This document shows positions 1 through 9,345 of a stretch of 64,000 bases of DNA, one piece after another (the first letter of the stretch is position 1; each line of letters begins with the position of its first letter). Source of the DNA: Ottowia sp. oral taxon 894 (GTDB taxonomy: Bacteria; Pseudomonadota; Gammaproteobacteria; Burkholderiales; Burkholderiaceae_C); contig NZ_CP012073.1 of assembly GCF_001262075.1 (NCBI RefSeq), forward strand, positions 2,777,001 to 2,841,000, written 5' to 3'. The notes below the pieces were generated by a model, which did no database searches, had not been told where the DNA came from, and was given only the letters and a program-made list of their open reading frames with translations. A program made the translations under genes and the position numbers.

Positions 1-1352
1 TTCGCAGTTTTCTCACCGGCAATGCGATGACGCTGGCGCTGGATTTGGTGTTTTCGGTGGTGTTCGTGGCGGTGATGCTTTTCTATAGCCAGGAGCTGAC
101 GCTGATCGTGGCCGCTTCCATTCCGGTGTATGTGCTGCTGTCGCTGCTGTTTACGCCGGTGCTGCGGGCGCGGCTGAACGAGAAGTTCAACCGGGGCGCG
201 GAAAACCAGTCTTTTCTGGTGGAGACGATCAGCGGCATTGATACCGTCAAGGCCATGGCCGTGGAGCCGCGCTGGCAGCAGAAGTGGGATAGGCAGCTGG
301 CCGGTTATGTGGCGGCGGGGCTGTCGGCCACGAATGTATCCACGGTGGCGGGCAATGCGGTGATGCTGGTGAGCAAGCTGGTGACGCTGGGCATCATGTG
401 GCTGGGTGCGTCGCTGGTGATTGAGAACCGGCTGACGGTGGGGGAGCTGATTGCCTTCAACATGCTGGCCGGGCAGGTGTCAGGCCCCATTTTGCGCATG
501 GCGCAGTTGTGGAACGACTTTCAGCAGGTGAGCATTTCCATGAGCCGTCTGGGCGACATTCTGAACGCGCGCACCGAAATTGAAGGCGGCAAGACGCGCC
601 TGCCCCGGCTGGCGGGCGCGATCGAGTTCGATCAGGTGTCTTTCCGCTACCGGCCTGACGCGCCGGATGTCATCCGCAGCCTGCAACTGCGCATTGCGCC
701 GGGGGAGGTGATTGGCATCGTGGGGCGCTCCGGCTCCGGCAAGAGCACGCTCACCCGGCTGGTGCAGCGCCTTTATGTGCCCGACCGGGGGCGCGTGCTG
801 ATTGACGGGCAGGACATTGCCATCGTCGATACCGCCAGCCTGCGCCGCCAGATTGGCGTGGTGTTGCAGGAAAACGTGCTGTTTGGCCGCTCGGTGCGCG
901 ACAACATTGCGCTGGTCAATCCGGCCACGCCTATCGAGGCCATCATGCAAGCAGCCCGGCTGGCCGGCGCGCACGATTTCATTTGCGAGTTGCCCGAGGG
1001 TTACGACACGCTGGTGGGCGAGCACGGCGCGGGCCTGTCGGGCGGGCAGCGCCAGCGCATCGCCATTGCCCGCGCACTGCTGGGCGACCCGCGCATTCTC
1101 ATTTTTGACGAGGCCACCAGCGCGCTGGATTACGAGTCGGAAAAGATCATTCAGGACAACATGCGGCGCATCTGCCAGGGGCGCACGGTGCTCATCATTG
1201 CCCACCGCCTCTCGGCCGTGCGCGATGCCGACCGCATCATCGTGCTGGAGCGCGGCCAGATTGCCGAAGAAGGCCGCCACGCCGCGCTGCTGGCCAATCC
1301 GCAAGGCATCTACAGCCACCTGTACCGCTTGCAGCAGGGAGGGCGCGCATGA
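1..1352 (+). CDS. Type I secretion ABC transporter (HlyB-like), 5' end cut
   Basis: This is the inner-membrane ATPase/permease of a type I secretion system, which drives export of an unfolded substrate such as an RTX protein from cytoplasm to outside. The frame is open to the left window edge, so the N-terminal part (peptidase-like domain and first membrane helices) lies outside. What remains is the second half of the membrane domain and a complete nucleotide-binding domain. Numbering from the internal Met at position 27: Walker A GRSGSGKST at about 233-241, signature LSGGQRQR at about 338-345, Walker B ILIFDEATSALD at about 357-368, and the switch His in IAHRLS near 391-396. The stop overlaps the next start (ATGA), so the adaptor gene is translationally coupled. 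Function as an exporter is firm; the substrate is not visible here. Confidence 0.93.
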   Translation, partial: RSFLTGNAMTLALDLVFSVVFVAVMLFYSQELTLIVAASIPVYVLLSLLFTPVLRARLNEKFNRGAENQSFLVETISGIDTVKAMAVEPRWQQKWDRQLAGYVAAGLSATNVSTVAGNAVMLVSKLVTLGIMWLGASLVIENRLTVGELIAFNMLAGQVSGPILRMAQLWNDFQQVSISMSRLGDILNARTEIEGGKTRLPRLAGAIEFDQVSFRYRPDAPDVIRSLQLRIAPGEVIGIVGRSGSGKSTLTRLVQRLYVPDRGRVLIDGQDIAIVDTASLRRQIGVVLQENVLFGRSVRDNIALVNPATPIEAIMQAARLAGAHDFICELPEGYDTLVGEHGAGLSGGQRQRIAIARALLGDPRILIFDEATSALDYESEKIIQDNMRRICQGRTVLIIAHRLSAVRDADRIIVLERGQIAEEGRHAALLANPQGIYSHLYRLQQGGRA

Positions 1353-2716
1353 GCTTGCGCCACCGCTGGCAGGCCTGGCGCGAGCTTTGGGGCCGCTACG
1401 CCCGCGCCTTTGCCTGGCACTGGCAGCGCCGCGATCAGCTGCAAGGCCGCATGCTGCGCGAAGACGAAGCGCAATTTTTGCCCGCCGCGCTGGCCGTGCA
1501 GGAAACGCCGCCTTCGGGCACGGCGCGCCTGATCGCCTGGCTGCTCATGCTGCTGGTGCTGACGGCCTTTGCCTGGGCGCTGATCGGGCGCATGGACATC
1601 GTCGTCACCGCCCAGGGCAAGGTCATTCCCAGCGAGCGCAGCAAGGTGATCGCCGCTGTGGAAACTGGCAGCGTGATCGCCCTGAACGTGCGTGAAGGCC
1701 AGCGCGTGCGCGCGGGCGATGTGCTGCTGCAGCTGGACACCAGCGCGCTGGACGCCGAGCGCGACCGCGCCCTGGGCGAGCGCAACGAATCCGTCCTCAC
1801 CCTCGCGCGCAACCAGGCGCTGCTGCAAGCCCTGCGCCACGGCCGCCCGCCTGCCTTGCCGCCGCTGGCGCAGCTCAACCGCGACAGCGGCGCCACGCTG
1901 GACGCCAGCCGCTGGCAAGCCGCCAGCGCCCATGTGCTGGGCCAGTGGCAGGACTACGCCGCGCGGCGCAAAAAGCTGGCGGATGACATCGCCCACTACG
2001 GCCAGGCGCTGCCGCTGGCCGAGCGGCAGGCCGCCAGCTACAAGGCACTGGCCGCCACGGGCGATGTCTCGCGCGATGCCTGGCAGGACAAGGAGCAGGC
2101 CCGCCTGCAATTGCAGGCGCAGCTGCAAGAGGCGCGCAACCAGCAGGCAGGCCTGGCCGCCGAGGTCACGCGCCAGGCGCTGGACGAAATTGCCCAGGCC
2201 CGCCGCACCGCTGCTGCTGCCGCGCAAGACGCCTTGCGCGCCGCCAGCGCCAGCCGCCTGCACACGCTCAAGGCGCCCATTGATGGCACCGTGCAGCAGC
2301 TGGCCATACACACGCTGGGCGGCGTGGCGCAGGCGGCACAGCCCATCTTGCACATCGTGCCCAGCGGCGGGCCGGTGGAGGTGGAGGCCTTCATGGAAAA
2401 CAAGGACAAAGGCTTCGTGCACGCCGGGCAAAGCGCCGCCGTGAAGGTGGATGCCTTTGAGTACACCAAATACGGCACGCTGCCCGGCAGTGTCTCCCAC
2501 GTTTCGCAAGACGCCATCGCCGACGAAAAGCGCGGCCTGATCTACAGCGTGAAAGTGCAGCTGGAGCGCGCCGAGCTGAACGTCAATGGCCAGCCCACGC
2601 CCATCACGCCCGGCATGTCGGTCAGCGTGGAAATCAGAACGGGCGAGCGCCGCATCATCGAATACGTGCTCAGCCCGCTGCTGCGCCACACCCACGAGGC
2701 TCTGAATGAGCGCTGA
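1349..2716 (+). CDS. HlyD-family membrane fusion (adaptor) protein
   Basis: Periplasmic adaptor (455 residues) bridging the ABC exporter and the TolC channel. It has a cytoplasmic N-terminus, one membrane helix at about residues 50-72 (hydrophobic run before GRMDIVVTAQGKV), a biotinyl-lipoyl-like half-motif (GSVIALNVREGQRVRAGDVL), a long Ala/Gln/Arg-rich coiled-coil hairpin at about 125-300, the second lipoyl half (LKAPIDGTVQQLA) and a beta-barrel region ending in the typical TPGMSVSVEIRTGERR. Length and domain order are normal for HlyD/PrtE adaptors. It starts inside the end of the exporter gene and overlaps the start of the TolC gene, so the three form one operon. Confidence 0.94.
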   Translation: MSLRHRWQAWRELWGRYARAFAWHWQRRDQLQGRMLREDEAQFLPAALAVQETPPSGTARLIAWLLMLLVLTAFAWALIGRMDIVVTAQGKVIPSERSKVIAAVETGSVIALNVREGQRVRAGDVLLQLDTSALDAERDRALGERNESVLTLARNQALLQALRHGRPPALPPLAQLNRDSGATLDASRWQAASAHVLGQWQDYAARRKKLADDIAHYGQALPLAERQAASYKALAATGDVSRDAWQDKEQARLQLQAQLQEARNQQAGLAAEVTRQALDEIAQARRTAAAAAQDALRAASASRLHTLKAPIDGTVQQLAIHTLGGVAQAAQPILHIVPSGGPVEVEAFMENKDKGFVHAGQSAAVKVDAFEYTKYGTLPGSVSHVSQDAIADEKRGLIYSVKVQLERAELNVNGQPTPITPGMSVSVEIRTGERRIIEYVLSPLLRHTHEALNER

Positions 2717-4475
2717 ACGTTTGCGCTGGCTGCCTGGCGCGTTGCATGGCGCATCGCTTGTCGTGCTGCTGGCCGCGCTGGCGCCGCCGCCTGCCGCCGC
2801 GCAGACCGGGCCTGAATGGCCGCAGGCCGCTGACGCCTCTGGCTGGCGTGACCGTCTCACGCCCTGGCAAGACCCGGCGCGCACCCGCCCGGCGCGGCTG
2901 GAGCAGCCATTGAACAAACCGCTGGATGCGCTGCCCCCGCCCGATCTGATGGCGCTGCCGCCCGCGCCCCCCACAAGCGGGCTGGACTGCGGCCCGCCAG
3001 GCGGCGGCCCCGGCTCCGCCGCCGCACCGGCCCGCGCGGCCGCCAGCCCGCAGCACAGCCAGTGGGCGCTGCAAACCCTGCTGAGCGGGCAGCCAGACGC
3101 GCCGGCGGGCCAGCCGCCGCTGCTCACCCTGCCTGCCGCCATGCATCTGGCCCTGTGTCACAACCCGCAAGTGCGCGCCACCTGGCCCGCCATTGCCCAG
3201 CAGGCCGCGCAAGTGGGGCAGGCGCAAAGCGGACGCTGGCCCCAGGTGAGCGCGGGGCTGGCCCGCCAGCGCAGCCGCGTCAGCTATGGCCCCTCCGACG
3301 TTCCCAGCCACACCACCTGGGCCACTTCCAAAAACGCCGTTATCGCCTGGCGCTTGTGGGACTGGGGCGCGCGCAGTGCCCGCACAGCCGCCGCGCAGGC
3401 CCAACTGCAAGCGGCCCTCTACACGCAAGACGCCACCGTTCACCAAACGCTGACTGAACTGCTGCAAACCTGGGGCCGCGCCCAGGCCGCCCAAACGCGC
3501 CTGCACACCCAGCAAAGCCTGGCTCCGCTGGCCAGCCGCACCGTGCAAGCCGCGCGCCGCCGCCAGGAAGGCGGCGCAGGCAGCGCCCATGACACCGTGC
3601 AAGCGCAGGCCGCGCAAGCGCGCATTCAGCTTGAACTGAGCCGCGCCCAAGGCGAATACGCCGAAGCCGCCGCCCGCCTGGCCTACCTCACTGGCCTGCC
3701 TGCCGCGCAGCCTTTGCGGCTGCAAGACGTTTTTCCGGCTGGCAGCGAAGAAGGCGGCGCAGACAGCGCAGACGACATCGGCCTTTCCGCTGACGCCGAT
3801 GCTGATGACCAAACCGCAGCGCCCGAAGCAGGCGCGCCCGCCGCGCATGACCCGGACCAGCCGGCTGACTTGGACCATGCATCTTCCCCGGCCCTGCCGC
3901 CCCTGCCGGACTGGCTGGAACAGGCCCGCCAGCGCCACCCCGCCATTCTTGCCGCGCGGGCGCAGTGGCAAGCCGCACAAGAAGCTTTGCGCGCCGCGCA
4001 ATCCGAAGGGCTGCCCACGCTGGATCTGAACCTGGCCCACTACCGCAATGGCCGCCCCAACAACGCCATCACCGCCAGCCGCACGCATGAAAACGTGCTG
4101 GGCCTGAGCCTGACCGTGCCCCTGTTCGACGGCTTTGCCAGCACTTACAAAGTCCGCGCCGCCCAAGCGCAGGCCGAGCAGAAATACATCGAATACCAGG
4201 CAGCCCAGGAGCAAACCCTGCAAACCCTGGCGCAACTGCATACCCAGACCCGCGCCGCCTGGCAAAACCTGCGCCTGGCCAGGCGGCTGTGGCGGCTGTC
4301 CATGCAAGCCGCCCAGTCCACGCACCGCCAGTACGCCGCAGGCGCCGCCGACATCACCCAGCTCAACCAGAGCCTGACCCAGCTCCAGCAAGCCCAGCTC
4401 GAGCTGTCCCAGACCCTGACCGAATGGAACCGCGCCCGCCTGAGCCTGTGGCTGCAAGAGGCGGCCATTCACTGA
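2706..4475 (+). CDS. TolC-family outer membrane efflux protein
   Basis: Outer-membrane channel of the type I secretion system (589 residues). It starts with a signal peptide (LHGASLVVLLAALAPPPAAA) followed by a Pro/Ala-rich stretch of roughly 100 residues. Two repeated TolC halves follow, with alpha-helical runs and the signature VPLFDGF in the second half (about residue 475). The two halves are joined by an unusually acidic insert (about residues 345-395, rich in Asp and Ala), which makes the protein longer than a typical 430-480-residue TolC homologue. The start overlaps the end of the HlyD gene by 11 bases. After its stop, a terminal-inverted-repeat element begins almost at once (4477). 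Confidence 0.93.
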   Translation: MSAERLRWLPGALHGASLVVLLAALAPPPAAAQTGPEWPQAADASGWRDRLTPWQDPARTRPARLEQPLNKPLDALPPPDLMALPPAPPTSGLDCGPPGGGPGSAAAPARAAASPQHSQWALQTLLSGQPDAPAGQPPLLTLPAAMHLALCHNPQVRATWPAIAQQAAQVGQAQSGRWPQVSAGLARQRSRVSYGPSDVPSHTTWATSKNAVIAWRLWDWGARSARTAAAQAQLQAALYTQDATVHQTLTELLQTWGRAQAAQTRLHTQQSLAPLASRTVQAARRRQEGGAGSAHDTVQAQAAQARIQLELSRAQGEYAEAAARLAYLTGLPAAQPLRLQDVFPAGSEEGGADSADDIGLSADADADDQTAAPEAGAPAAHDPDQPADLDHASSPALPPLPDWLEQARQRHPAILAARAQWQAAQEALRAAQSEGLPTLDLNLAHYRNGRPNNAITASRTHENVLGLSLTVPLFDGFASTYKVRAAQAQAEQKYIEYQAAQEQTLQTLAQLHTQTRAAWQNLRLARRLWRLSMQAAQSTHRQYAAGAADITQLNQSLTQLQQAQLELSQTLTEWNRARLSLWLQEAAIH

Positions 4476-4476
4476 A

Positions 4477-4616
4477 GAGCCGGTTCAAGATCCTTCTGTC
4501 GTTTGTGCCTTGCAGCTCATTTCAATTTCGCACTTTCGCCCCTCGCAGGCAGATCATGAGCAGGTTCTGGGGCGAACTGGAATCCGGGCTGTTTCTGCGT
4601 CTTTGAGCAGATTCTC
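4477..4616. repeat. MITE-like element, copy 1
   Basis: About 140 bp bounded by imperfect terminal inverted repeats: it opens with GAGCCGGTTCAAGAT and closes with CTTTGAGCAGATTCTC, whose complement is GAGAATCTGCTCAAAG. Two related elements lie at 32571-32732 and 40274-40432. It has no convincing coding capacity. Its right end overlaps the stop codon of the SCO remnant (complement of 4615-4617). Confidence 0.65.
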
Positions 4617-4981
4617 AATCTGCGTTTTTCGCGTGCAGCAATGCGCGCGCGTTGGCCGCCATGGCGTCAGCGCCGATGCCGCAGGTTTGATACAGGCGCA
4701 GGCGGCCTTGCGGGTCATACATGTAGCTGGCGGCGGTGTGATCGAGCGTGTAGCTGTTTTCAATGGGGCCGGGCGTCTGGCGGTAAAAAATCTTGAACTC
4801 GCGCGCCAGCGCGGCCAGCTCCTGGGGGCTGCGCGGGGTCAGGGCGATGAAGCTTTCGTCAAAGCTGGTCACGTAGGCTTTGAGCACTTCGGGCGTGTCG
4901 CGCGCGGGGTCCAGCGTGATGAAGATGCCTTGCAGCCGGCCGGCTTCGGCGCCCAGTTTCTGGCGCGCCTGCCCGCCCTGC
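4615..4981 (-). pseudogene. SCO1/SenC-family copper chaperone, C-terminal remnant
   Basis: About 122 residues match the C-terminal two thirds of SCO proteins, which deliver copper to cytochrome c oxidase: the segment with FITLDPARDTPEVL, then FKIFYRQ, then YTLDHTAASYMYDPQGRLR containing the conserved His ligand. The membrane anchor and the CxxxC copper-binding motif are missing, because upstream of about 4981 the sequence switches to a comF-like fragment on the other strand. The stop codon coincides with the end of the MITE-like element. It is almost certainly not functional. Confidence 0.8.
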
Positions 4982-5129
4982 AAGGCCGCTGTGTGCTGTT
5001 GATTGATGACGTGATGACCGCCACCGAGGCCCTGTTGCGGGCGGACGCCGTGTATATGTCAGCACCGCCGTATTGGCCCGCGCACGCCGCCGCTTTGAGA
5101 GCTTGTTCTCAATCAGCTCAGAAGCCTGA
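4982..5129 (+). pseudogene. comF-like phosphoribosyltransferase C-terminal fragment, frameshifted
   Basis: The plus strand encodes CVLLIDDVMTATEALLRAD, which matches the PRPP-binding motif (hydrophobic run, then DDV-x-T) of ComF-family proteins. After one frame change it continues as VYVSTAVLARARRRFESL to a TGA at 5127-5129, a plausible ComF C-terminus. The Gly-Ala-Thr that normally follows DDVMT is disrupted. It sits head-on against the truncated SCO gene, so the junction near 4981 records a deletion or rearrangement. Confidence 0.6.
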
Positions 5130-5511
5130 CCGTGCGCCGAACGCAAGCGATCTTCAAGCGACAGTGACCTCGTAGTCCTTGCTCTATCTTCTCGATTGAC
5201 TCAGCCAGGCAGAGGTACTCTCCACAATCCAGCACTTGGGCAGCGTCTTAAAACTATGCCGTTCACTGCGCTTGATCACCTGCGTGTTCCAGCCAGACTT
5301 TTAAACCCTCGCCAACAAAGGAAATGGCCTCGAGAACGTTTGCGAGGCCAGGCCCGGAAACCGCGCCAACACTGGGGAAGCGGGCAAAAAAATCCCAACC
5401 GAGAAGATTGGGGATTTTTGGGTATTGGTGGCGGATGGTTGACTAGGTGCCGACTGGCCTCCCGAGCTTGTGAGCACTGGTGCGGGTTGCTGCGGGGAGC
5501 TGCAAACAACA
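5130..5511. other. Left border of the accessory island, no gene seen
   Basis: This 380-base stretch holds no convincing gene. It contains an 8-bp perfect hairpin (TGGCCTCG 5325-5332 with CGAGGCCA 5343-5350) and the terminator listed separately. Composition changes here from core-like remnants to the island. I looked for a copy of the ssrA 3' end that would mark an attachment site and did not find one. Confidence 0.5.
5386..5419 (-). terminator. Rho-independent terminator of the hsd-SIR2 unit
   Basis: On the reverse strand an AATCCCCAA / TTGGGATT stem is followed by a run of seven T residues. It lies about 90 bases downstream of the SIR2 gene stop. The A-rich left flank would let it act to some extent on both strands. 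Confidence 0.7.
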
Positions 5512-8500
5512 TCACATGCCGCGTCTTCGGGAATACTCGCGTAGTCGCAAGTACCGAGCATCTTGCGCAAGGTTTGGCGCGGCCTGAACGATTTGATCCA
5601 GGCATTGCCCCAACTCCCGAGGCCCCCACTGCTGATCGACAATCACGGCATTCAGCAGGCCCAGTGCATCCGCTGGATATTGGCTACACAAACCTGATTC
5701 GTGCAGCAGATGTACGACATAGTGCGGGTGTTCGATCGGTTGCAGCCAGTCCTGCACTGCAGCCAAAGCAGTCGGGAATTCACCTCGGGCGGCAATCACC
5801 ATACGAGTCAAAGACTCGGCGATTCGTCGGGTCGCCAAGTCGCGGGATTTTGGCCAGATCTGTTGCCAGAACGGTTGGGCGCGGTTTTTCCAATAGTCCT
5901 CGCGCTGATCAGCAGCGCCTTCCAGTGCCTGGGAGAGCGCCTGTGCCGATTCCTCCAACCCTTCTTGTGGAAGCGCGCCAATTGCAGATCGAAATTCCTC
6001 TACGGAGTATCCCTCGGTGGGGCCCAATGCTGCGTAGGTGAGGAAGGTCGCGAATTGCTGGCGGTGCTCGCCAAGATCGGCATAGTGCTTTGCACTGTCC
6101 AGAAACTGTGACCTGAACGCTGTCAGCAATGGCTGGTACAAGCGCGGCGACCAGAGAAAGCCTTCCCACACGGCCTTGGCTTCAACGCGATTGCTCCAGC
6201 CGAACAACGGCAGCAGGTGCTGTTCGGTCCAAGGGCGATCCACACGGAAAAATGCGATCAGTCGAGAACCCATCAGCACCCGAGCGTGGCGGAATCGATC
6301 TACCTGCACGTCGCACAATGTCGTGAAAACCTGCTTCAATTTAGCAGGAAGCAGATCGTTGTCGTTCGGGTTCTGCTTGAACCACAAGTTGATCAGTGCC
6401 TGTGTGGCGTGTCCGATGGGGTGATTGATTGCAGAGCCGACAGGGTCGTAGGTTTCGACGCCATTGCGGATGATCCGAGAACCTGAGCCTGCTTCTAGCG
6501 GCAAGGCCAGCACACGGTGACACAAACTCAGCAGGATATCCTCGTGACGGTTGATAGCCTTGGAGGCCGCCTCCATCCACCAAGTCACGGCGTGATCAAT
6601 CTCCTGAAGTACGGCCTCGGGCATAGTCTGCACCAGCGGCGCAGCGTATCGCCAAGAGCGCGATACCATGCCTTCTTCAGCCCAGGCCTGCAGAGCCTCG
6701 CGCCATCGTCCAGCGGGCCACACACCATCTTGTGCGAGATCACATAACGCGGACAGGCTGTGAAAGAAGCGCGTGCGGCAAACGTCACGCCACGTATCTT
6801 CGTAGAAAGGCCGCCGCTCGGGCATCGGCTTGATGAGCCATTGCACCAGCTCCTGCCGTTTGCGGGGAGCAATGTCGACATCCCGGCTGTCCTCGTAATC
6901 CGGATCACCGGTGCCGCTCATCCAGTGTGAGAACTCGTCACGCTCGTTGGTTGCCAACTGCCATTGCGGGTAGGCAGTAGATATTTCCGCCAAGCGTGCC
7001 GCCGCAGACGCACCCAAAACGAGGCCCGATGTGTTGAGTTTGGCCAGATGCAGCCAGACGGAGCGGGCCACCAAGTCTTGCCAACGTTCTGCTGCCAAGT
7101 CGTCCCGGTACATCTCGCGCGGAGGGCCTGCCAAAATGGCCCACTCCAGGCTTTGCTGTGTGACTCCTGCCAAATGTTGACCCTGCAGGACCAACAGCCT
7201 GAACACCTCCCGCCCCGTATCTGTAGACCACAACCACCACGCGTCGTCGGCCAGCAACCAATCCACCCACTGCTCGGGCTGGATGCAATCATCGTGGCTC
7301 GCGGCAAAGAAGGCCAGACGTTTGAAGGTGGGGTAAGGCAACTCGAACCAGTTCTGTGCGATGCGTGCCGCACGCGCACTGTCGTTGGCACGAATCGCCA
7401 GCCATGCATCGCGCAACAACTCGATCAGGCTAACCCAGTCGCGGAAACCCCGGTTCTGCCAGTGGGGCGTAATGGATGGCAGATCCCAGTGCGAGCGGTC
7501 GCTACGTTCGTCGGCTTCGCCCAACTCCCGCAATAGATCCAGTGCATCACGCAACAACTGCTGGAAATCTTCCAACAGGTACGGAAAAGCAGATTTCCAT
7601 GGCTCGTCGGCAAGGTCGCGCAGAGCGGAATGCACATGATCAGCGGCCAGCGCGAGTTCCCAGTCCACCAATTGCTTGATCCGCGTGGGTTCGTCGGTGC
7701 TGCTCGAATCGTCGTCGCCCCAGCGAAACGGCTTCTTCAAGACAACCTTCACGGCAAGCAACTCCCGCAATTCCAGACGCAATGTGGCAGTCAGTCCTTC
7801 GCGCTTGAGACGACCTTGCCAGCGATATAAGTCGGGATCACGCCATGGCGATTTCACACGGCCACTGAGCAGTAGACGCCACAAGGTGCGCATCAGTGGG
7901 CCAGGAATGGCCTTGGGTGCATGCAAGCGGATTTCATCGAGCTCGGATGTTTTTCCCTCGCGCTCCAGTGAAGCAAATCGATCCAGCTCGTGTTCGATCA
8001 GCCACGGCCAACGGTCGTACAGCTGCCCACCGCGTTCTGCAATCCAGATGACCAGTCTGGGGTCATCCAGGTGGCGCACCAGCCATCGGGCCAAATGGAA
8101 CATCACGTCATCCCACTGACTGCCAGTGATGCCGCCGGAGGCGAGCAGCATCGATGGGGCCCGGTCATAGGGCGCAGGCCGGCGAATCAGGCTGAATCGA
8201 AGTTTGGTGTCGACTTCTATGTGAGGCGGCACTCCGAATCGAGCCAGATCGCTGTACAGAAAACGTTCGTCCGAGAAAGCTTCCAGCAGCCAGTCCAGTG
8301 ACGGAACGGGATTGAAGTCGGCGAAGCGTTTTGCCGGTAAGCCTGATTTATCAGACAGAGCCCAAAGCATTCGCCCGACGAAATCGTCCTGCTGCGTGCT
8401 CTCCTGTGGGCGCGTCAGGGCGTGCTTAACAACGATGGCTTCTTTGCCCTGCACACCGTCACGGTAGGTCTCTGCCCAAGCGTGCAGGGTCTGGTGCAGC

Positions 8501-9345
8501 GCGGAATGGTCATAGCTGCCAATCGGCACGTTGTAGAGAATGGGCGTGACACCCTTCGCTTCCCATTCGATGGTTTTTCGGTGCTCCTGCCCCGGTTCAC
8601 AATCACCCAGTGCCCAGGCTTGCGGCGTGACTTCTCCCAGCATCCGATCTGCTGCCAGCGCATCCATCATGTAGCGCAGCACCGGGTCGTTGATGCTGTA
8701 GCCCACAAAACAGACCACGTAGTTGCGGAACAACTCGCTCACAAAGCGGGCCGCCCAGCGCTCGGTCAGATACGCCAAGCCGAAATCACCACTGGTGACC
8801 ACCAGCCGATTCAGGGCGGTGTCGTCGGCCTTTTCCGGCAGCAAGCCGTGCAGATAGACCAGCCCATTCCAGCGGCTGTTTTTCGGAATCGGCAGCATCG
8901 GGGCAGCGTGGGCTTGGAACGCTTGGCTCGTGCGTTTGGCTGCCACATGAAAGATGCGGTCGAAGTTGGTGGTGACCAGCCGTAGCGCGCCCTCGCGGTT
9001 GCGCGCCAGCCTAAGCAACGCCGCCTGCGTATCGGTGGCACCCTTGCGACGGAGCTTTGGTTTCAGCGCTTGCGCCAGTTTGCTTCGGACAGCCAGTCGC
9101 TGCCCTGGCAGGCGCCGCTCTAGCAGATCGAGCGTGGCATCGAACTGTCCGCGCTCGAAGGCGTCACGCTCAATATCGTTGAGTGATGTGCCATTCAGCT
9201 TGTAAATCTGTTCCACCAGCCCCTTGAAACCCGGCAAACCGGCAGGGTAGGAAATGCCTGCCCCACAGAAAAACACCACGCGGCCTTCCTCGTGCGCCTG
9301 CAAGAGCGCATCGGGGATGTCGGGGCCGTCGGTAACGAACTGCAC
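5512..9345 (-). CDS. SIR2-domain protein, putative defence-associated sirtuin
   Basis: A 1277-residue protein with an N-terminal SIR2-like (NAD-binding) domain. Motifs seen: FFCGAGIS at about 25-32, TTNFDR at 125-130, YLHG at 164-167 and FVGYSINDP at 213-221; these are the nucleotide-binding and catalytic His/Asn positions of SIR2-like NAD hydrolases. The remaining ~1000 residues are Trp/Leu/Arg-rich with no motif I recognise. The start is GTG, directly after the hsdS stop (TGAGTG), with GGGAG about nine bases upstream, so translation is probably coupled to hsdS. Large SIR2-N-terminal proteins of this length (DSR type) are known anti-phage effectors that deplete NAD. That this one is such an effector, or depends on the neighbouring restriction complex, is inference. 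Confidence 0.85.
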   Translation of the reverse strand: MQFVTDGPDIPDALLQAHEEGRVVFFCGAGISYPAGLPGFKGLVEQIYKLNGTSLNDIERDAFERGQFDATLDLLERRLPGQRLAVRSKLAQALKPKLRRKGATDTQAALLRLARNREGALRLVTTNFDRIFHVAAKRTSQAFQAHAAPMLPIPKNSRWNGLVYLHGLLPEKADDTALNRLVVTSGDFGLAYLTERWAARFVSELFRNYVVCFVGYSINDPVLRYMMDALAADRMLGEVTPQAWALGDCEPGQEHRKTIEWEAKGVTPILYNVPIGSYDHSALHQTLHAWAETYRDGVQGKEAIVVKHALTRPQESTQQDDFVGRMLWALSDKSGLPAKRFADFNPVPSLDWLLEAFSDERFLYSDLARFGVPPHIEVDTKLRFSLIRRPAPYDRAPSMLLASGGITGSQWDDVMFHLARWLVRHLDDPRLVIWIAERGGQLYDRWPWLIEHELDRFASLEREGKTSELDEIRLHAPKAIPGPLMRTLWRLLLSGRVKSPWRDPDLYRWQGRLKREGLTATLRLELRELLAVKVVLKKPFRWGDDDSSSTDEPTRIKQLVDWELALAADHVHSALRDLADEPWKSAFPYLLEDFQQLLRDALDLLRELGEADERSDRSHWDLPSITPHWQNRGFRDWVSLIELLRDAWLAIRANDSARAARIAQNWFELPYPTFKRLAFFAASHDDCIQPEQWVDWLLADDAWWLWSTDTGREVFRLLVLQGQHLAGVTQQSLEWAILAGPPREMYRDDLAAERWQDLVARSVWLHLAKLNTSGLVLGASAAARLAEISTAYPQWQLATNERDEFSHWMSGTGDPDYEDSRDVDIAPRKRQELVQWLIKPMPERRPFYEDTWRDVCRTRFFHSLSALCDLAQDGVWPAGRWREALQAWAEEGMVSRSWRYAAPLVQTMPEAVLQEIDHAVTWWMEAASKAINRHEDILLSLCHRVLALPLEAGSGSRIIRNGVETYDPVGSAINHPIGHATQALINLWFKQNPNDNDLLPAKLKQVFTTLCDVQVDRFRHARVLMGSRLIAFFRVDRPWTEQHLLPLFGWSNRVEAKAVWEGFLWSPRLYQPLLTAFRSQFLDSAKHYADLGEHRQQFATFLTYAALGPTEGYSVEEFRSAIGALPQEGLEESAQALSQALEGAADQREDYWKNRAQPFWQQIWPKSRDLATRRIAESLTRMVIAARGEFPTALAAVQDWLQPIEHPHYVVHLLHESGLCSQYPADALGLLNAVIVDQQWGPRELGQCLDQIVQAAPNLAQDARYLRLREYSRRRGM

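Noticed and set aside
5385-5430. GGGGATTTTTGGGTATTGGTGG as a copy of the ssrA 3' end (attachment site)
   Set aside because: Similarity is limited to short G/T words and is explained by the terminator hairpin there.
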